A DNA stretch of 15,904 bases from Pseudorhodobacter sp. (GTDB taxonomy: Bacteria > Pseudomonadota > Alphaproteobacteria > Rhodobacterales > Rhodobacteraceae), in contig JAHEDL010000025.1 in the NCBI GenBank assembly GCA_024641255.1, forward strand, positions 1 to 15,904, in the 5' to 3' direction. Made by a program: the position numbers and the translations under genes. How positions within the stretch are numbered: position 1 is the first letter of the stretch; every line of letters starts with the position of its first letter. Shown here one piece after another: positions 1-5,600 of the stretch. The notes under the pieces were generated by a model, which saw only the letters and a list, made by a program, of their open reading frames with translations, ran no database searches and was not told where the DNA came from.

Positions 1-275
1 CCGAGCGGTTCGAGGTTTATGCCTGCGGGGTTGAATTGGCGAATGGCTTTGGCGAGTTGACCAACCCCGATGAGCAGCGCCGCCGCTTTGGCCTTGAGAT
101 GGACGAAAAGGCGCGGGTTTACGGCGAACGCTATCCGCTGGACGAAGATTTTCTGGCGGCGCTGGCGTTGATGCCGCCGGCAAGCGGCATTGCGATGGGG
201 TTTGACCGGGTGGTGATGTTGGCCACCGGTGCGCCGCGGATTGATGATGTGATCTGGGCGCCGGTGCCGGAGTAA
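1..275 (+). CDS. epmA: EF-P lysine ligase EpmA/GenX-like (3' end only)
   Basis: This is the C-terminal part of a class II aminoacyl-tRNA-synthetase-like protein; the 5' end lies outside the window and the reading frame is open from base 3. The visible 90 residues contain GVELANGFGELTNP and then GIAMGFDRVVML, the motif 3 glycine/arginine loop of the lysyl-tRNA synthetase family. The protein ends directly after this loop (IDDVIWAPVPE), as EpmA/GenX proteins do. The family attaches a lysine-type amino acid to a conserved lysine of elongation factor P, which helps ribosomes through polyproline stretches. It lacks the tRNA-binding domain of true LysRS, but that part cannot be seen here. pgsA follows about 90 bp downstream. 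The main alternative is the C-terminus of LysS; the termination right after motif 3 and the ELTNPDEQRRRF wording favour EpmA. Confidence 0.85.
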   Translation, partial: ERFEVYACGVELANGFGELTNPDEQRRRFGLEMDEKARVYGERYPLDEDFLAALALMPPASGIAMGFDRVVMLATGAPRIDDVIWAPVPE

Positions 276-281
276 GGCTAT

Positions 282-312
282 CGGCGGCTTGCCGCTTTCT
301 GCTGCCGATTTT
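282..312 (+). terminator. weak hairpin after epmA
   Basis: CGGCGGC (282-288) can pair with GCTGCCG (301-307) with one G-T wobble, and ATTTTG follows. A competing small hairpin, GCGGC-tt-GCCGC, lies at 284-295. The position just behind the epmA stop fits a weak Rho-independent terminator. The loop is long and the T-run short, so readthrough into pgsA is likely. Confidence 0.3.
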
Positions 313-362
313 GTCGGAAATCCTGCTTTCCGCGCCTGCGCCGATACGCTACGACTTTGCGC

Positions 363-1028
363 ATGAGATGGTCTATCCCCAACACGCTGACATTCCTGCG
401 CTTGCTGGCCGCCCCCGGTGTGGCGGTGATGTTTCTGTATTTCCAGCGGCCTTGGGCGGATTGGTTTGCGTTGACGCTGTTTATCGGCGCGGCGATTACC
501 GATTGGTTTGATGGCTATCTGGCGCGGCTGTGGAAACAGGAAAGCAAGTTTGGCGCGATGCTGGACCCGATTGCCGACAAGGCGATGGTGGTGATCGCGA
601 TCATGGTGCTGACCGGCTATTCGGGGATGAATGCCTGGTTGATCCTGCCCGCGACGGTGATCTTGTTCCGCGAGGTTTTCGTTTCGGGGCTGCGTGAGTT
701 TCTGGGGGCCAAGGCGGGCCTGCTGAAAGTGACCAAGCTGGCAAAGTGGAAGACCACGGCGCAGATGGTGGCGATTGCGGTGCTGTTTTTGGGCACCGGG
801 TTGGAATATCTGAACGGGGTGGCGATGCATGGCATGACGCCCGATCAGTATGCCGATGCGGTGGCGCAGGGCTTGGCCGACCCGATCCGCGCCTGTGGCA
901 AGCGCGATTGCGCCAGCGTGGCGGGCGATTTTGGCTTGGTGCTGATGTGGGTGGCGGCGGTGCTGACGGCGATGACCGGGTTGGAGTATTTCCGCAAAGC
1001 GCTGCCGTTCTTGCGGGAAGACACATGA
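363..1028 (+). CDS. pgsA: CDP-diacylglycerol--glycerol-3-phosphate 3-phosphatidyltransferase
   Basis: An integral membrane enzyme of 221 aa that makes phosphatidylglycerol phosphate from CDP-diacylglycerol and glycerol-3-phosphate, the committed step to phosphatidylglycerol and cardiolipin. The CDP-alcohol phosphatidyltransferase motif is complete: D47-x2-D50-G51-x2-A54-R55-x8-G64-x3-D68-x3-D72. The ATG at 363 was chosen because MRWSIPNTLTFLRLLAAPG is the usual N-terminus of the family; a TTG two codons upstream is possible but less likely. Hydrophobic segments lie around residues 10-27, 33-46, 75-100, 135-150 and 190-205. A hydrophilic stretch at about 155-187 before the last helix carries two cysteines (C178, C183). 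The stop codon overlaps the moaD start (ATGA), so the two are probably translationally coupled. Confidence 0.95.
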   Translation: MRWSIPNTLTFLRLLAAPGVAVMFLYFQRPWADWFALTLFIGAAITDWFDGYLARLWKQESKFGAMLDPIADKAMVVIAIMVLTGYSGMNAWLILPATVILFREVFVSGLREFLGAKAGLLKVTKLAKWKTTAQMVAIAVLFLGTGLEYLNGVAMHGMTPDQYADAVAQGLADPIRACGKRDCASVAGDFGLVLMWVAAVLTAMTGLEYFRKALPFLREDT

Positions 1029-1273
1029 TCGACGTGTTATACTTTGCTTGGGTGCGTGAACGCATCGGGGTGCCGCGGGAAAAGCTGGACACCACAGCGG
1101 TTACGGTGCGTGATCTGATTGCCGAATTGGTGGCCCGCGAAGAGCGGTATGAATTGGCCTTTGCCGATCTGGACTCGTTGCGGGTGGCGTTGGACCAAGA
1201 GCTTTCGTCGTTTGATGCGCCTTTGGCGGGGGTGCGCGAGGTGGCGTTCTTTCCGCCGATGACCGGTGGCTGA
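1025..1273 (+). CDS. moaD: molybdopterin synthase small subunit MoaD
   Basis: An 82-aa ubiquitin-fold sulfur carrier. As a C-terminal thiocarboxylate it donates sulfur to convert cyclic pyranopterin monophosphate into molybdopterin. The diagnostic C-terminus is present (FFPPMTGG, ending in Gly-Gly), as is the N-terminal beta strand with IDVLYFAWVRERIG. The start ATG at 1025 overlaps the pgsA stop in an ATGA junction. The reading frame overlaps or nearly abuts moaE, its obligate partner, so the two subunits should be made together. Pairing with moaE and the length of about 80 aa exclude ThiS-type carriers. Confidence 0.95.
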   Translation: MIDVLYFAWVRERIGVPREKLDTTAVTVRDLIAELVAREERYELAFADLDSLRVALDQELSSFDAPLAGVREVAFFPPMTGG

Positions 1274-1274
1274 G

Positions 1275-1715
1275 ATGAAACTGCAGGTGCAGGCAGAGCC
1301 GTTCGACCTTGGCGCGGAAAGCAATGCTTTCGCGGCGGGTGTGCTGGGGGCCGGCGCTGTGGTGACCTTTACCGGATTGGTGCGCGACAATGGCGGCGCG
1401 CTGGCGGCGATGGAGATCGAGCATTACCCCGGCATGACCGAAAAGGCGATTGCTGCGATGATGGATCAGGCAATGGTGCGGTGGTCTTTGGCCGATGCGC
1501 TGGTGATCCACCGCTATGGCCGGTTGGCGGGTGGCGAGGCGATCATGATGGTGGCGACGGCGTCGCGGCATCGGGCGGATGCCTTTGCGGCGGCAGAGTT
1601 TTTGATGGATTACCTGAAATCGCGCGCGCCGTTCTGGAAGAAAGAACTGTCGGCAGACGGGGCCGAATGGGTTGCCGCGCGCGACGAGGATGAGGCGGCG
1701 TTGGGCCGCTGGTAG
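1275..1715 (+). CDS. moaE: molybdopterin synthase catalytic subunit MoaE
   Basis: The large subunit (146 aa) that binds precursor Z and, with thiocarboxylated MoaD, forms the molybdopterin dithiolene in the cytoplasm. Family signatures are visible: VVTFTGLVRDNGG (residues 29-41), HRYGRLAGGEAI (79-90), ATASRHRADAFAA (94-106) and LKSRAPFWKKE (114-124). K115 and K122 have the same seven-residue spacing as the active-site lysines of E. coli MoaE. I chose the ATG at 1275, two bases after the moaD stop. An in-frame GTG at 1266 would add three residues and overlap moaD, and cannot be excluded. The stop lies one base from the stop of the convergent P1 peptidase gene. Confidence 0.95.
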   Translation: MKLQVQAEPFDLGAESNAFAAGVLGAGAVVTFTGLVRDNGGALAAMEIEHYPGMTEKAIAAMMDQAMVRWSLADALVIHRYGRLAGGEAIMMVATASRHRADAFAAAEFLMDYLKSRAPFWKKELSADGAEWVAARDEDEAALGRW

Positions 1716-1716
1716 G

Positions 1717-2709
1717 CTAGCGGCGGTGGCGTGACGCCCAGGTGGGTTGCAGATCGGCTGGTTGCGGCGTGGCGCTGTAGATCGCGCGGGCGATGGCGCG
1801 GGCAAGGCAGATGGCGGCGGCGTGGCCCAGTTGAAACGTGTCGGTCAGCGGGTCTTGCAGCGGTTTGGCGTGGGTTGCGGCGGCGAAGACCAAATCTCCA
1901 TCCAGGGGCGTATGCGATGGCACGATGGCGCGGGCCATGCCGTCATGCGCGGCGGTGGCCATGCGCTGTGCTTGCGCTTGGGTCAGGGTGGCGTCGGTCG
2001 CGACGATGGCGATGGTGGTCGCCTCGCCCATGCGTTTTTGCGGCACTGGGGCGGTGGGGTTGGCGGGATGCGGGCTGATGCCCAAACCGCCGAATTCGGC
2101 GTTATATTCCCACGGTGCCGCCCAGAACTGCGCGCCGTCGTTGACGGTGACAGACCCCAGCGCGTTGACAGCCACCAGCGCGCCCACCGTTAGCCCCGAG
2201 GTCAGCACCAGCGAGGCAGAGCCAAGCCCGCCTTTCCAAGTGCCGGTCATGGCACCATAGCCCGCGCCGGCGCTGCCGATTTTGAAATCGGGTTGGGCGG
2301 TGGTCAGGGCGCTGTGGCCAAGCGCGTAATAGGGGTTGCGCGGCCAGTCTTTGGCGCCGCCATTCAGCAGATCAAACAGGATCGCGCCGGGCACGATCGG
2401 CACGCGGGCGGGGCCAACGGCAAAGCCGCGCCCCATGGCGTGCAGGGCGTCGGCCACCCCCGAGCAGGCATCAAGGCCAAAGGCCGATCCGCCGGAAAGC
2501 ACAAGCGCATCAACCTGTTGCACCAGCCGGTCGGGCGACAGCAGGTCGGTTTCGCGGGTGCCGGGCGCGCCGCCCATGACGTGAACGGCAGCGGTAAAGG
2601 GGTGATCGGCTGTCAGCACAGTGCAGCCGGACCGCAGGGTGGCATCATGAGCATTGCCGACCCGCAGGCCCACAACATCGGTGATCAGATTGCGCGGACC
2701 GGGCTGCAT
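1717..2709 (-). CDS. P1 family peptidase (DmpA/NylC-like, self-processing N-terminal nucleophile fold)
   Basis: A 330-aa member of the P1/S58 family, which includes D-aminopeptidase DmpA, beta-peptidyl aminopeptidases and the nylon-oligomer hydrolase NylC. These proteins cut themselves to expose an N-terminal Ser or Thr nucleophile. Visible features are N-terminal ITDVVGLRVGNAHD (9-22), LSGGSAFGLDA (71-81), GAGYGAMTGTWKGGLGSAS (148-166) and VAVNALGSV (179-187). The likely nucleophile is in GEATTIAIVATDA, at T231. The residue before it is Ala230, whereas NylC cleaves after Asn; see findings. There is no signal peptide, so it is probably cytoplasmic. AGGAAA (complement of 2718-2723) gives a good ribosome site 7 nt before the ATG. 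The true substrate cannot be told from sequence. It is divergent from the SDR gene. Confidence 0.88.
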   Translation of the reverse strand: MQPGPRNLITDVVGLRVGNAHDATLRSGCTVLTADHPFTAAVHVMGGAPGTRETDLLSPDRLVQQVDALVLSGGSAFGLDACSGVADALHAMGRGFAVGPARVPIVPGAILFDLLNGGAKDWPRNPYYALGHSALTTAQPDFKIGSAGAGYGAMTGTWKGGLGSASLVLTSGLTVGALVAVNALGSVTVNDGAQFWAAPWEYNAEFGGLGISPHPANPTAPVPQKRMGEATTIAIVATDATLTQAQAQRMATAAHDGMARAIVPSHTPLDGDLVFAAATHAKPLQDPLTDTFQLGHAAAICLARAIARAIYSATPQPADLQPTWASRHRR

Positions 2710-2759
2710 GGTTGGGCTTTCCTATGCGAAGGGGGCGTGGCAGGCTGCAGCAAAGCATT

Positions 2760-2764
2760 GGAGG
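2760..2764 (+). promoter_or_regulatory. ribosome binding site of the SDR gene
   Basis: GGAGG seven bases before ATG 2772. It fixes the start of the SDR protein at MQKVAVITAGG and argues against a longer in-frame version beginning at 2712, which would overlap the leader of the divergent peptidase gene. No convincing -35/-10 pair can be picked in the 62-bp divergent interval. Confidence 0.7.
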
Positions 2765-2771
2765 CACGAAA

Positions 2772-3473
2772 ATGCAAAAGGTTGCGGTGATCACGGCGGG
2801 CGGATCTGGCATGGGGGCGGCTGCGGCGCGGCGACTGGCGGCGGATGGTTTCGCGGTTGGCATTTTGTCGTCATCGGGCAAAGGGCAGGCTTTGGCCGAA
2901 AGTCTGGGCGGCGTTGGCGTGACCGGATCGAACCAAAGCAACGACGATGTGCAGCGTCTGGTTGATGCGGTGATGGCGAAGTTCGGGCGCATTGATGTGC
3001 TGGTGAATTCGGCCGGGCATGGCCCGCGTGCGGCGTTGCTGGATATTACCGACGAGGGTTGGCATCAGGGCATCGACATTTACTTCTTGTCGGCGGTGCG
3101 CCCCATTCGGGCGGTGACGCCGATTCTGGAAGCGCAAGGCACCGGCGGGTCGATTATCAACATCACCACCTTTGCCACCTTTGAACCCGATCCGGCCTTT
3201 CCGACCTCGGGGGTGGCGCGGGCCGGTCTGGCGGCGTTTACCAAGCTTTACGCCGATAAATATGCCGCCCAAGGCATTCGGATCAACAACGTGCTGCCGG
3301 GCTTCATCAACTCGCTGCCGGAAAAGGAAGAGTTCCGCGCCCGTATTCCGATGGGGCGCTATGGCCGGGTAGAGGAAATTGCCGGCACCGTCAGCTTTTT
3401 GGCGTCGGATGCGGCGGGATATATCACCGGGCAAAACCTGCGGGTGGATGGCGGGATCACGCGGTCGGTTTGA
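2772..3473 (+). CDS. SDR-family protein with atypical active site
   Basis: A 233-aa classical-length short-chain dehydrogenase/reductase fold protein. The Rossmann N-terminus is present but altered (VITAGGSGMG, with Ala9 where TGxxxGxG has its first Gly). NSAG (79-82), the VLPG motif (174-177) and the C-terminal FLASDAAGYITGQNLRVDGG block (209-228) are canonical. The catalytic residues are not: in the SDR alignment, helix-4 Asn becomes Y104, Ser becomes T133, Tyr becomes S146 and Lys becomes R150 (TSGVARAGL instead of YSASKAAL). It therefore probably does not work as a normal SDR oxidoreductase, though it may still bind a nucleotide. I recall related proteins with a similar SGVxRAGL stretch, so this looks like a subfamily rather than random decay; the rest is well preserved. 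Monocistronic, followed by a terminator at 3503-3527. Confidence 0.88.
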   Translation: MQKVAVITAGGSGMGAAAARRLAADGFAVGILSSSGKGQALAESLGGVGVTGSNQSNDDVQRLVDAVMAKFGRIDVLVNSAGHGPRAALLDITDEGWHQGIDIYFLSAVRPIRAVTPILEAQGTGGSIINITTFATFEPDPAFPTSGVARAGLAAFTKLYADKYAAQGIRINNVLPGFINSLPEKEEFRARIPMGRYGRVEEIAGTVSFLASDAAGYITGQNLRVDGGITRSV

Positions 3474-3502
3474 CCGGAGACAGCCGCGCAGAATGGCAAG
3501 GG

Positions 3503-3527
3503 GGCGCGTGGAAACATGCGCCTTTTT
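3503..3527 (+). terminator. Rho-independent terminator of the SDR gene
   Basis: GGCGCGT (3503-3509) pairs with ATGCGCC (3516-3522) with one G-T wobble around a 6-base loop, and is followed directly by TTTTT (3523-3527). It is 30 bases after the SDR stop and on the right strand. Confidence 0.75.
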
Positions 3528-3574
3528 CATGCGCGGTAACGCGATGTTAACCAAAGCTATGGCAGGTCTTGGCC

Positions 3575-4054
3575 ATGCCACAGTATAGCCGCCCCACCGC
3601 GCCCGCCGCCCAGATGTTTTTCACCGTGTCGTTGCAACGGCCCGGCGATGATGTGCTGGTCACCCAGATCGAACATTTGCGGCAAGCGGTGCGGCTGACG
3701 CGCGCCGAACGGCCGTTTCAGATCAAGGCTTGGGTGGTGTTGCCGGACCATCTGCACACGATCTGGACCCTGCCCGCAGGTGATTTTGACCATGCGACAC
3801 GCTGGCGGCTGATCAAATCGCGGTTCACGGCGGCGCTGCCGAAGCGCCCGCTGCGGTTAAGCCAGATCAACCAGCAAGAGCGTGGCGTCTGGCAGCGGGG
3901 CTATTGGGCGCATTCGATCGGCAATCAGGCTGATTATGATCTGCATCTGCGCTGCTGCCAGATGGACCCGGTGCGGCATGGCGTGGCAGAGCGGCCCGAA
4001 GATTGGCCATATTCATCGTTCGCCCAAGCGGCGGCGCTGCAATTGGCGGGGTAG
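3575..4054 (+). CDS. REP-associated transposase-like protein (RAYT), catalytic Tyr replaced
   Basis: A 159-aa protein of the Y1/HUH single-strand transposase superfamily, RAYT branch. It aligns along nearly its whole length with my recollection of E. coli YafM/TnpA-REP: FFTVSLQRPG (15-24), ERPFQIKAWVVLPDHLHTIW (45-64, with the HUH pair H59 and H61), RWRLIKSRF (76-84), WQRGYWAHSI (106-115), DPVRHG (131-136) and DWPYSSF (143-149). RAYTs nick single-stranded REP hairpins with a tyrosine in HVDYIxxNPVKHG. Here that stretch reads HLRCCQMDPVRHG, so the Tyr position is C127. Y110 and Y121 are nearby but not at the motif position. The start ATG 3575 was chosen over an in-frame TTG at 3569. A GTAG-plus-hairpin element sits at its stop codon. 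It is probably a single-copy domesticated gene or one that is decaying. Confidence 0.88.
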   Translation: MPQYSRPTAPAAQMFFTVSLQRPGDDVLVTQIEHLRQAVRLTRAERPFQIKAWVVLPDHLHTIWTLPAGDFDHATRWRLIKSRFTAALPKRPLRLSQINQQERGVWQRGYWAHSIGNQADYDLHLRCCQMDPVRHGVAERPEDWPYSSFAQAAALQLAG

Positions 4055-4075
4055 CGGGGCAAAGATGCGCCCCGC
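4051..4075 (+). repeat. GTAG-hairpin, REP-like element at the RAYT stop codon
   Basis: GCGGGGC (4054-4060) and GCCCCGC (4069-4075) form a 7-bp perfect stem with an 8-base loop. The tetranucleotide GTAG (4051-4054) lies at its 5' foot and includes the TAG stop of the RAYT gene. GTAG at the foot of a GC-rich hairpin is the hallmark of REP sequences bound by RAYTs. TGTAGTTGTT follows, so the hairpin could instead be a weak terminator. Only one copy is visible in this window, so calling it a REP is inference. Confidence 0.5.
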
Positions 4076-4100
4076 TGTAGTTGTTCAAACCAAGATTTGA

Positions 4101-4394
4101 TTAGAAATCAAACAGGTCGCTAAGAAAGCTTTCGCGGCGCTTTTTCTTTGGGCGATAGGCGTCGTCATCGTCGCGGCTGTCTTCGCGGTAAACCCCGCGC
4201 GAGGCTTCGGGCGCATGGGCCGGTGCGGCGCGCGGCGGCGCGGTTTTGGCAGGCTCTGCCCCAGCGCTGCGTTCGATGATCTTGTCCAACTCACCACGAT
4301 CCAGCCAGACACCGCGGCATTTCGGGCAATAGTCGATCTCGACGCCGCTGCGGTCCGCCATTACCAAAGTTTCACCATCAATCGGGCAGTGCAT
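4101..4394 (-). CDS. zf-TFIIB domain protein
   Basis: A 97-aa small cytoplasmic protein. Residues 1-40 form the zf-TFIIB zinc-ribbon type domain: C3-P-I-D6 and C23-P-K-C26-R-G-V-W-L-D-R-G-E-L. The first knuckle has CxxD instead of CxxC; from memory this is common in the CPxD subfamily. After a disordered Pro/Ala- and Asp/Arg-rich linker (about 45-85) comes a KKKRRESFLSDLFDF tail, a conserved C-terminal ending in this family. The function is unknown; domain and tail suggest a metal-binding adaptor. An AGGAG ribosome site (complement of 4401-4405) is 6 nt before the start and lies inside an inverted repeat. The gene is divergent from the yghU-like gene. Confidence 0.85.
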   Translation of the reverse strand: MHCPIDGETLVMADRSGVEIDYCPKCRGVWLDRGELDKIIERSAGAEPAKTAPPRAAPAHAPEASRGVYREDSRDDDDAYRPKKKRRESFLSDLFDF

Positions 4395-4402
4395 ACCAGA
4401 CT

Positions 4403-4419
4403 CCTATGTTGTGCATAGG
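4403..4419. repeat. inverted repeat over the zf-TFIIB ribosome site
   Basis: CCTATG (4403-4408) and CATAGG (4414-4419) are perfect 6-bp arms around TTGTG. Read on the minus strand, the repeat's 3' arm contains the start of the AGGAG ribosome site of the zf-TFIIB gene. It may be an operator or an RNA hairpin limiting translation. Confidence 0.5.
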
Positions 4420-4448
4420 GTAGATGGGCAGCGTTGCCGTCGATGCAA

Positions 4449-4472
4449 GGGTGCCGCATTGCCGCGGCGCCC
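4449..4472. repeat. GC-rich hairpin in the zf-TFIIB/yghU divergent region
   Basis: GGGTGCCGC (4449-4457) and GCGGCGCCC (4464-4472) form a 9-bp stem with one G-T wobble and a 6-base loop. No T-run follows on either strand, so it is not an obvious terminator. Its role is unknown, and it lies about 55 bp before the yghU start. Confidence 0.45.
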
Positions 4473-4526
4473 AATCGCCCCTAGGTTCTGGTCTGTCCGG
4501 GCATGTCGCCCGCAAAGGATCTGTCT

Positions 4527-5381
4527 ATGTCTTCCACGCCTTATGTTCCGCCCAAGGTCTGGACCTGGGATGCCGCCAATGGTGGCCAGTTTGCCAATAT
4601 AAACCGCCCCATCGCCGGGGCCACGCATGACCAGACGCTGCCGAAGGGCCAGCATCCGTTTCAGCTGTATTCGCTGGCGACGCCCAACGGGCAAAAGGTT
4701 TCGATCCTGTTCGAAGAGTTGCTAGAGGCAGGGCACAGCGGCGCCGAATATGACGCCTGGCTGATCAATATCGGCAAGGGTGAGCAGTTTGGGTCGGGCT
4801 TTGTGGCGGTGAACCCGAATTCGAAAATTCCGGCGCTGATGGATTATTCCGGCGACACGCCGCTGCGGCTGTTTGAAAGCGGGTCGATCCTTGTGCATCT
4901 GGCCGAAAAATTCGGGGCGTTTTTGCCGCAAAGCGGGCCAGAGCGGACCGAGGTGATGAACTGGTTGTTCTGGCAGATGGGCTCGGCACCGTTTGTGGGC
5001 GGCGGCTTTGGCCATTTCTTTGCCTATGCGCCGGAAAAGTTTGAATACCCGATCAACCGCTATGCGATGGAAACCAAGCGGCAGCTTGATGTGCTGGATC
5101 GGCGTTTGGCCGAGGTGGAGTATATTGCCGGGGCGCAGTATTCGATCGCCGATATGGCGATCTGGCCGTGGTATGGTGCCATGGTGCTGGGCCGCAGCTA
5201 TGCCAATTCGGCAGAGTTTCTGGATGTCGGGATCTACAAGAACCTCAAACGCTGGGCCGATGCGATTGATGCACGGCCGGGGGTGAAACGCGGGCGTCTG
5301 GTGAACCGCAACTGGGGTGATGTGGCCGAGCAGGTGCCAGAGCGGCATTCGGCGGCGGATTTCGCGGGCAAGGCGGTTTAG
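4527..5381 (+). CDS. yghU: YghU-type glutathione S-transferase (disulfide-bond oxidoreductase)
   Basis: A 284-aa protein of the Nu-class GST group typified by E. coli YghU, which binds two glutathiones (or GSSG) and has disulfide reductase and organic peroxidase activity. The match to the remembered E. coli protein runs end to end: YVPPKVWTWDAANGGQFANI (6-25), LYSLATPNGQKVSI (48-61, with T52 and N54 at the glutathione site), VNPNSKIPAL, FESGSILVHLAEKFG, FVGGGFGHFFAYAP, YSIADMAIWPWYG and the tail PERHSAADF. The ATG at 4527 follows AAGGA (4514-4518) by 8 nt and gives the same N-terminus as YghU; an ATG at 4503 in frame is rejected. It is transcribed alone, with a likely terminator at 5390-5427. 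Confidence 0.95.
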   Translation: MSSTPYVPPKVWTWDAANGGQFANINRPIAGATHDQTLPKGQHPFQLYSLATPNGQKVSILFEELLEAGHSGAEYDAWLINIGKGEQFGSGFVAVNPNSKIPALMDYSGDTPLRLFESGSILVHLAEKFGAFLPQSGPERTEVMNWLFWQMGSAPFVGGGFGHFFAYAPEKFEYPINRYAMETKRQLDVLDRRLAEVEYIAGAQYSIADMAIWPWYGAMVLGRSYANSAEFLDVGIYKNLKRWADAIDARPGVKRGRLVNRNWGDVAEQVPERHSAADFAGKAV

Positions 5382-5389
5382 GCAAAAAC

Positions 5390-5427
5390 CGACGGCAGGT
5401 GTCGATTCTGGTCGGCGCCTGTCGTTT
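5390..5427 (+). terminator. probable terminator after yghU
   Basis: CGAC (5390-5393) pairs with GTCG (5421-5424), and AGGTGTCG (5397-5404) with CGGCGCCT (5413-5420), allowing two wobbles and a 3-base bulge. TTTG follows. The stem is good but the T-run is only three, so confidence is moderate. Confidence 0.4.
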
Positions 5428-5463
5428 GCCGCCATAGACAGCGGCGCGCTGTGCGGTTATCGT

Positions 5464-5582
5464 GGGGCCGAGCCGTGACGATGGCGTCGTCACAGGGAGT
5501 TTCCCACCGCTTGCAGGCTTGCCTGCTTTCGTCCTGTACGCCGGGACCTTTCGGGGTCTTGGTGCCGCAGTGGCCGGACCCC
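5464..5582 (+). promoter_or_regulatory. candidate structured leader of the creatinase gene
   Basis: Several self-complementary segments lie in the 119 bases before the creatinase ribosome site. Hairpin 1 is GTGACGA (5475-5481) with TCGTCAC (5487-5493). Hairpin 2 is GCAGGC (5513-5518) with GCCTGC (5521-5526). Hairpin 3 is GACC (5545-5548) with GGTC (5555-5558). GGGGCC (5464-5469) can close the whole set by pairing with GG (5576-5577) plus CCCC (5579-5582) around a bulged A. A competing 6-bp pairing, GGGGTC (5553-5558) with GACCCC (5577-5582), would break both hairpin 3 and the closing helix. This resembles a regulatory leader, but I recognise no known riboswitch consensus. Confidence 0.4.
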
Positions 5583-5597
5583 AGCTATGAGGTCTGA
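5481..5597 (+). other. possible 38-codon upstream ORF in the creatinase leader
   Basis: ATG 5481 opens a 38-codon frame (beginning MASSQGVSHRLQACLLSSC) that ends with TGA at 5595-5597, three bases before the creatinase ATG and in the same frame. No clear ribosome site precedes it, and it starts inside hairpin 1 of the leader. It may be chance or a translated leader peptide. Confidence 0.25.
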
Positions 5598-5600
5598 ATT

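Noticed and set aside
311..511. 66-aa ORF overlapping the start of pgsA
   Set aside because: Out of frame with pgsA, which has the complete CDP-alcohol transferase motif from its own start.
601..1095. Long minus-strand ORF opposite pgsA
   Set aside because: Shadow frame of a well-supported gene; Arg/Pro/Ser-rich composition typical of antisense of GC-rich coding DNA.
3462..3476. CGGTC/GACCG repeat at the SDR stop as a second REP flank of the RAYT
   Set aside because: No GTAG or CTAC at its foot, and it overlaps coding sequence; a short repeat expected by chance.
5464..5582. Known riboswitch (glycine, guanidine-I/II/III, ZTP, SAM-type) before creatinase
   Set aside because: I looked for the conserved cores that I remember and found none; kept only as an unassigned candidate structure.
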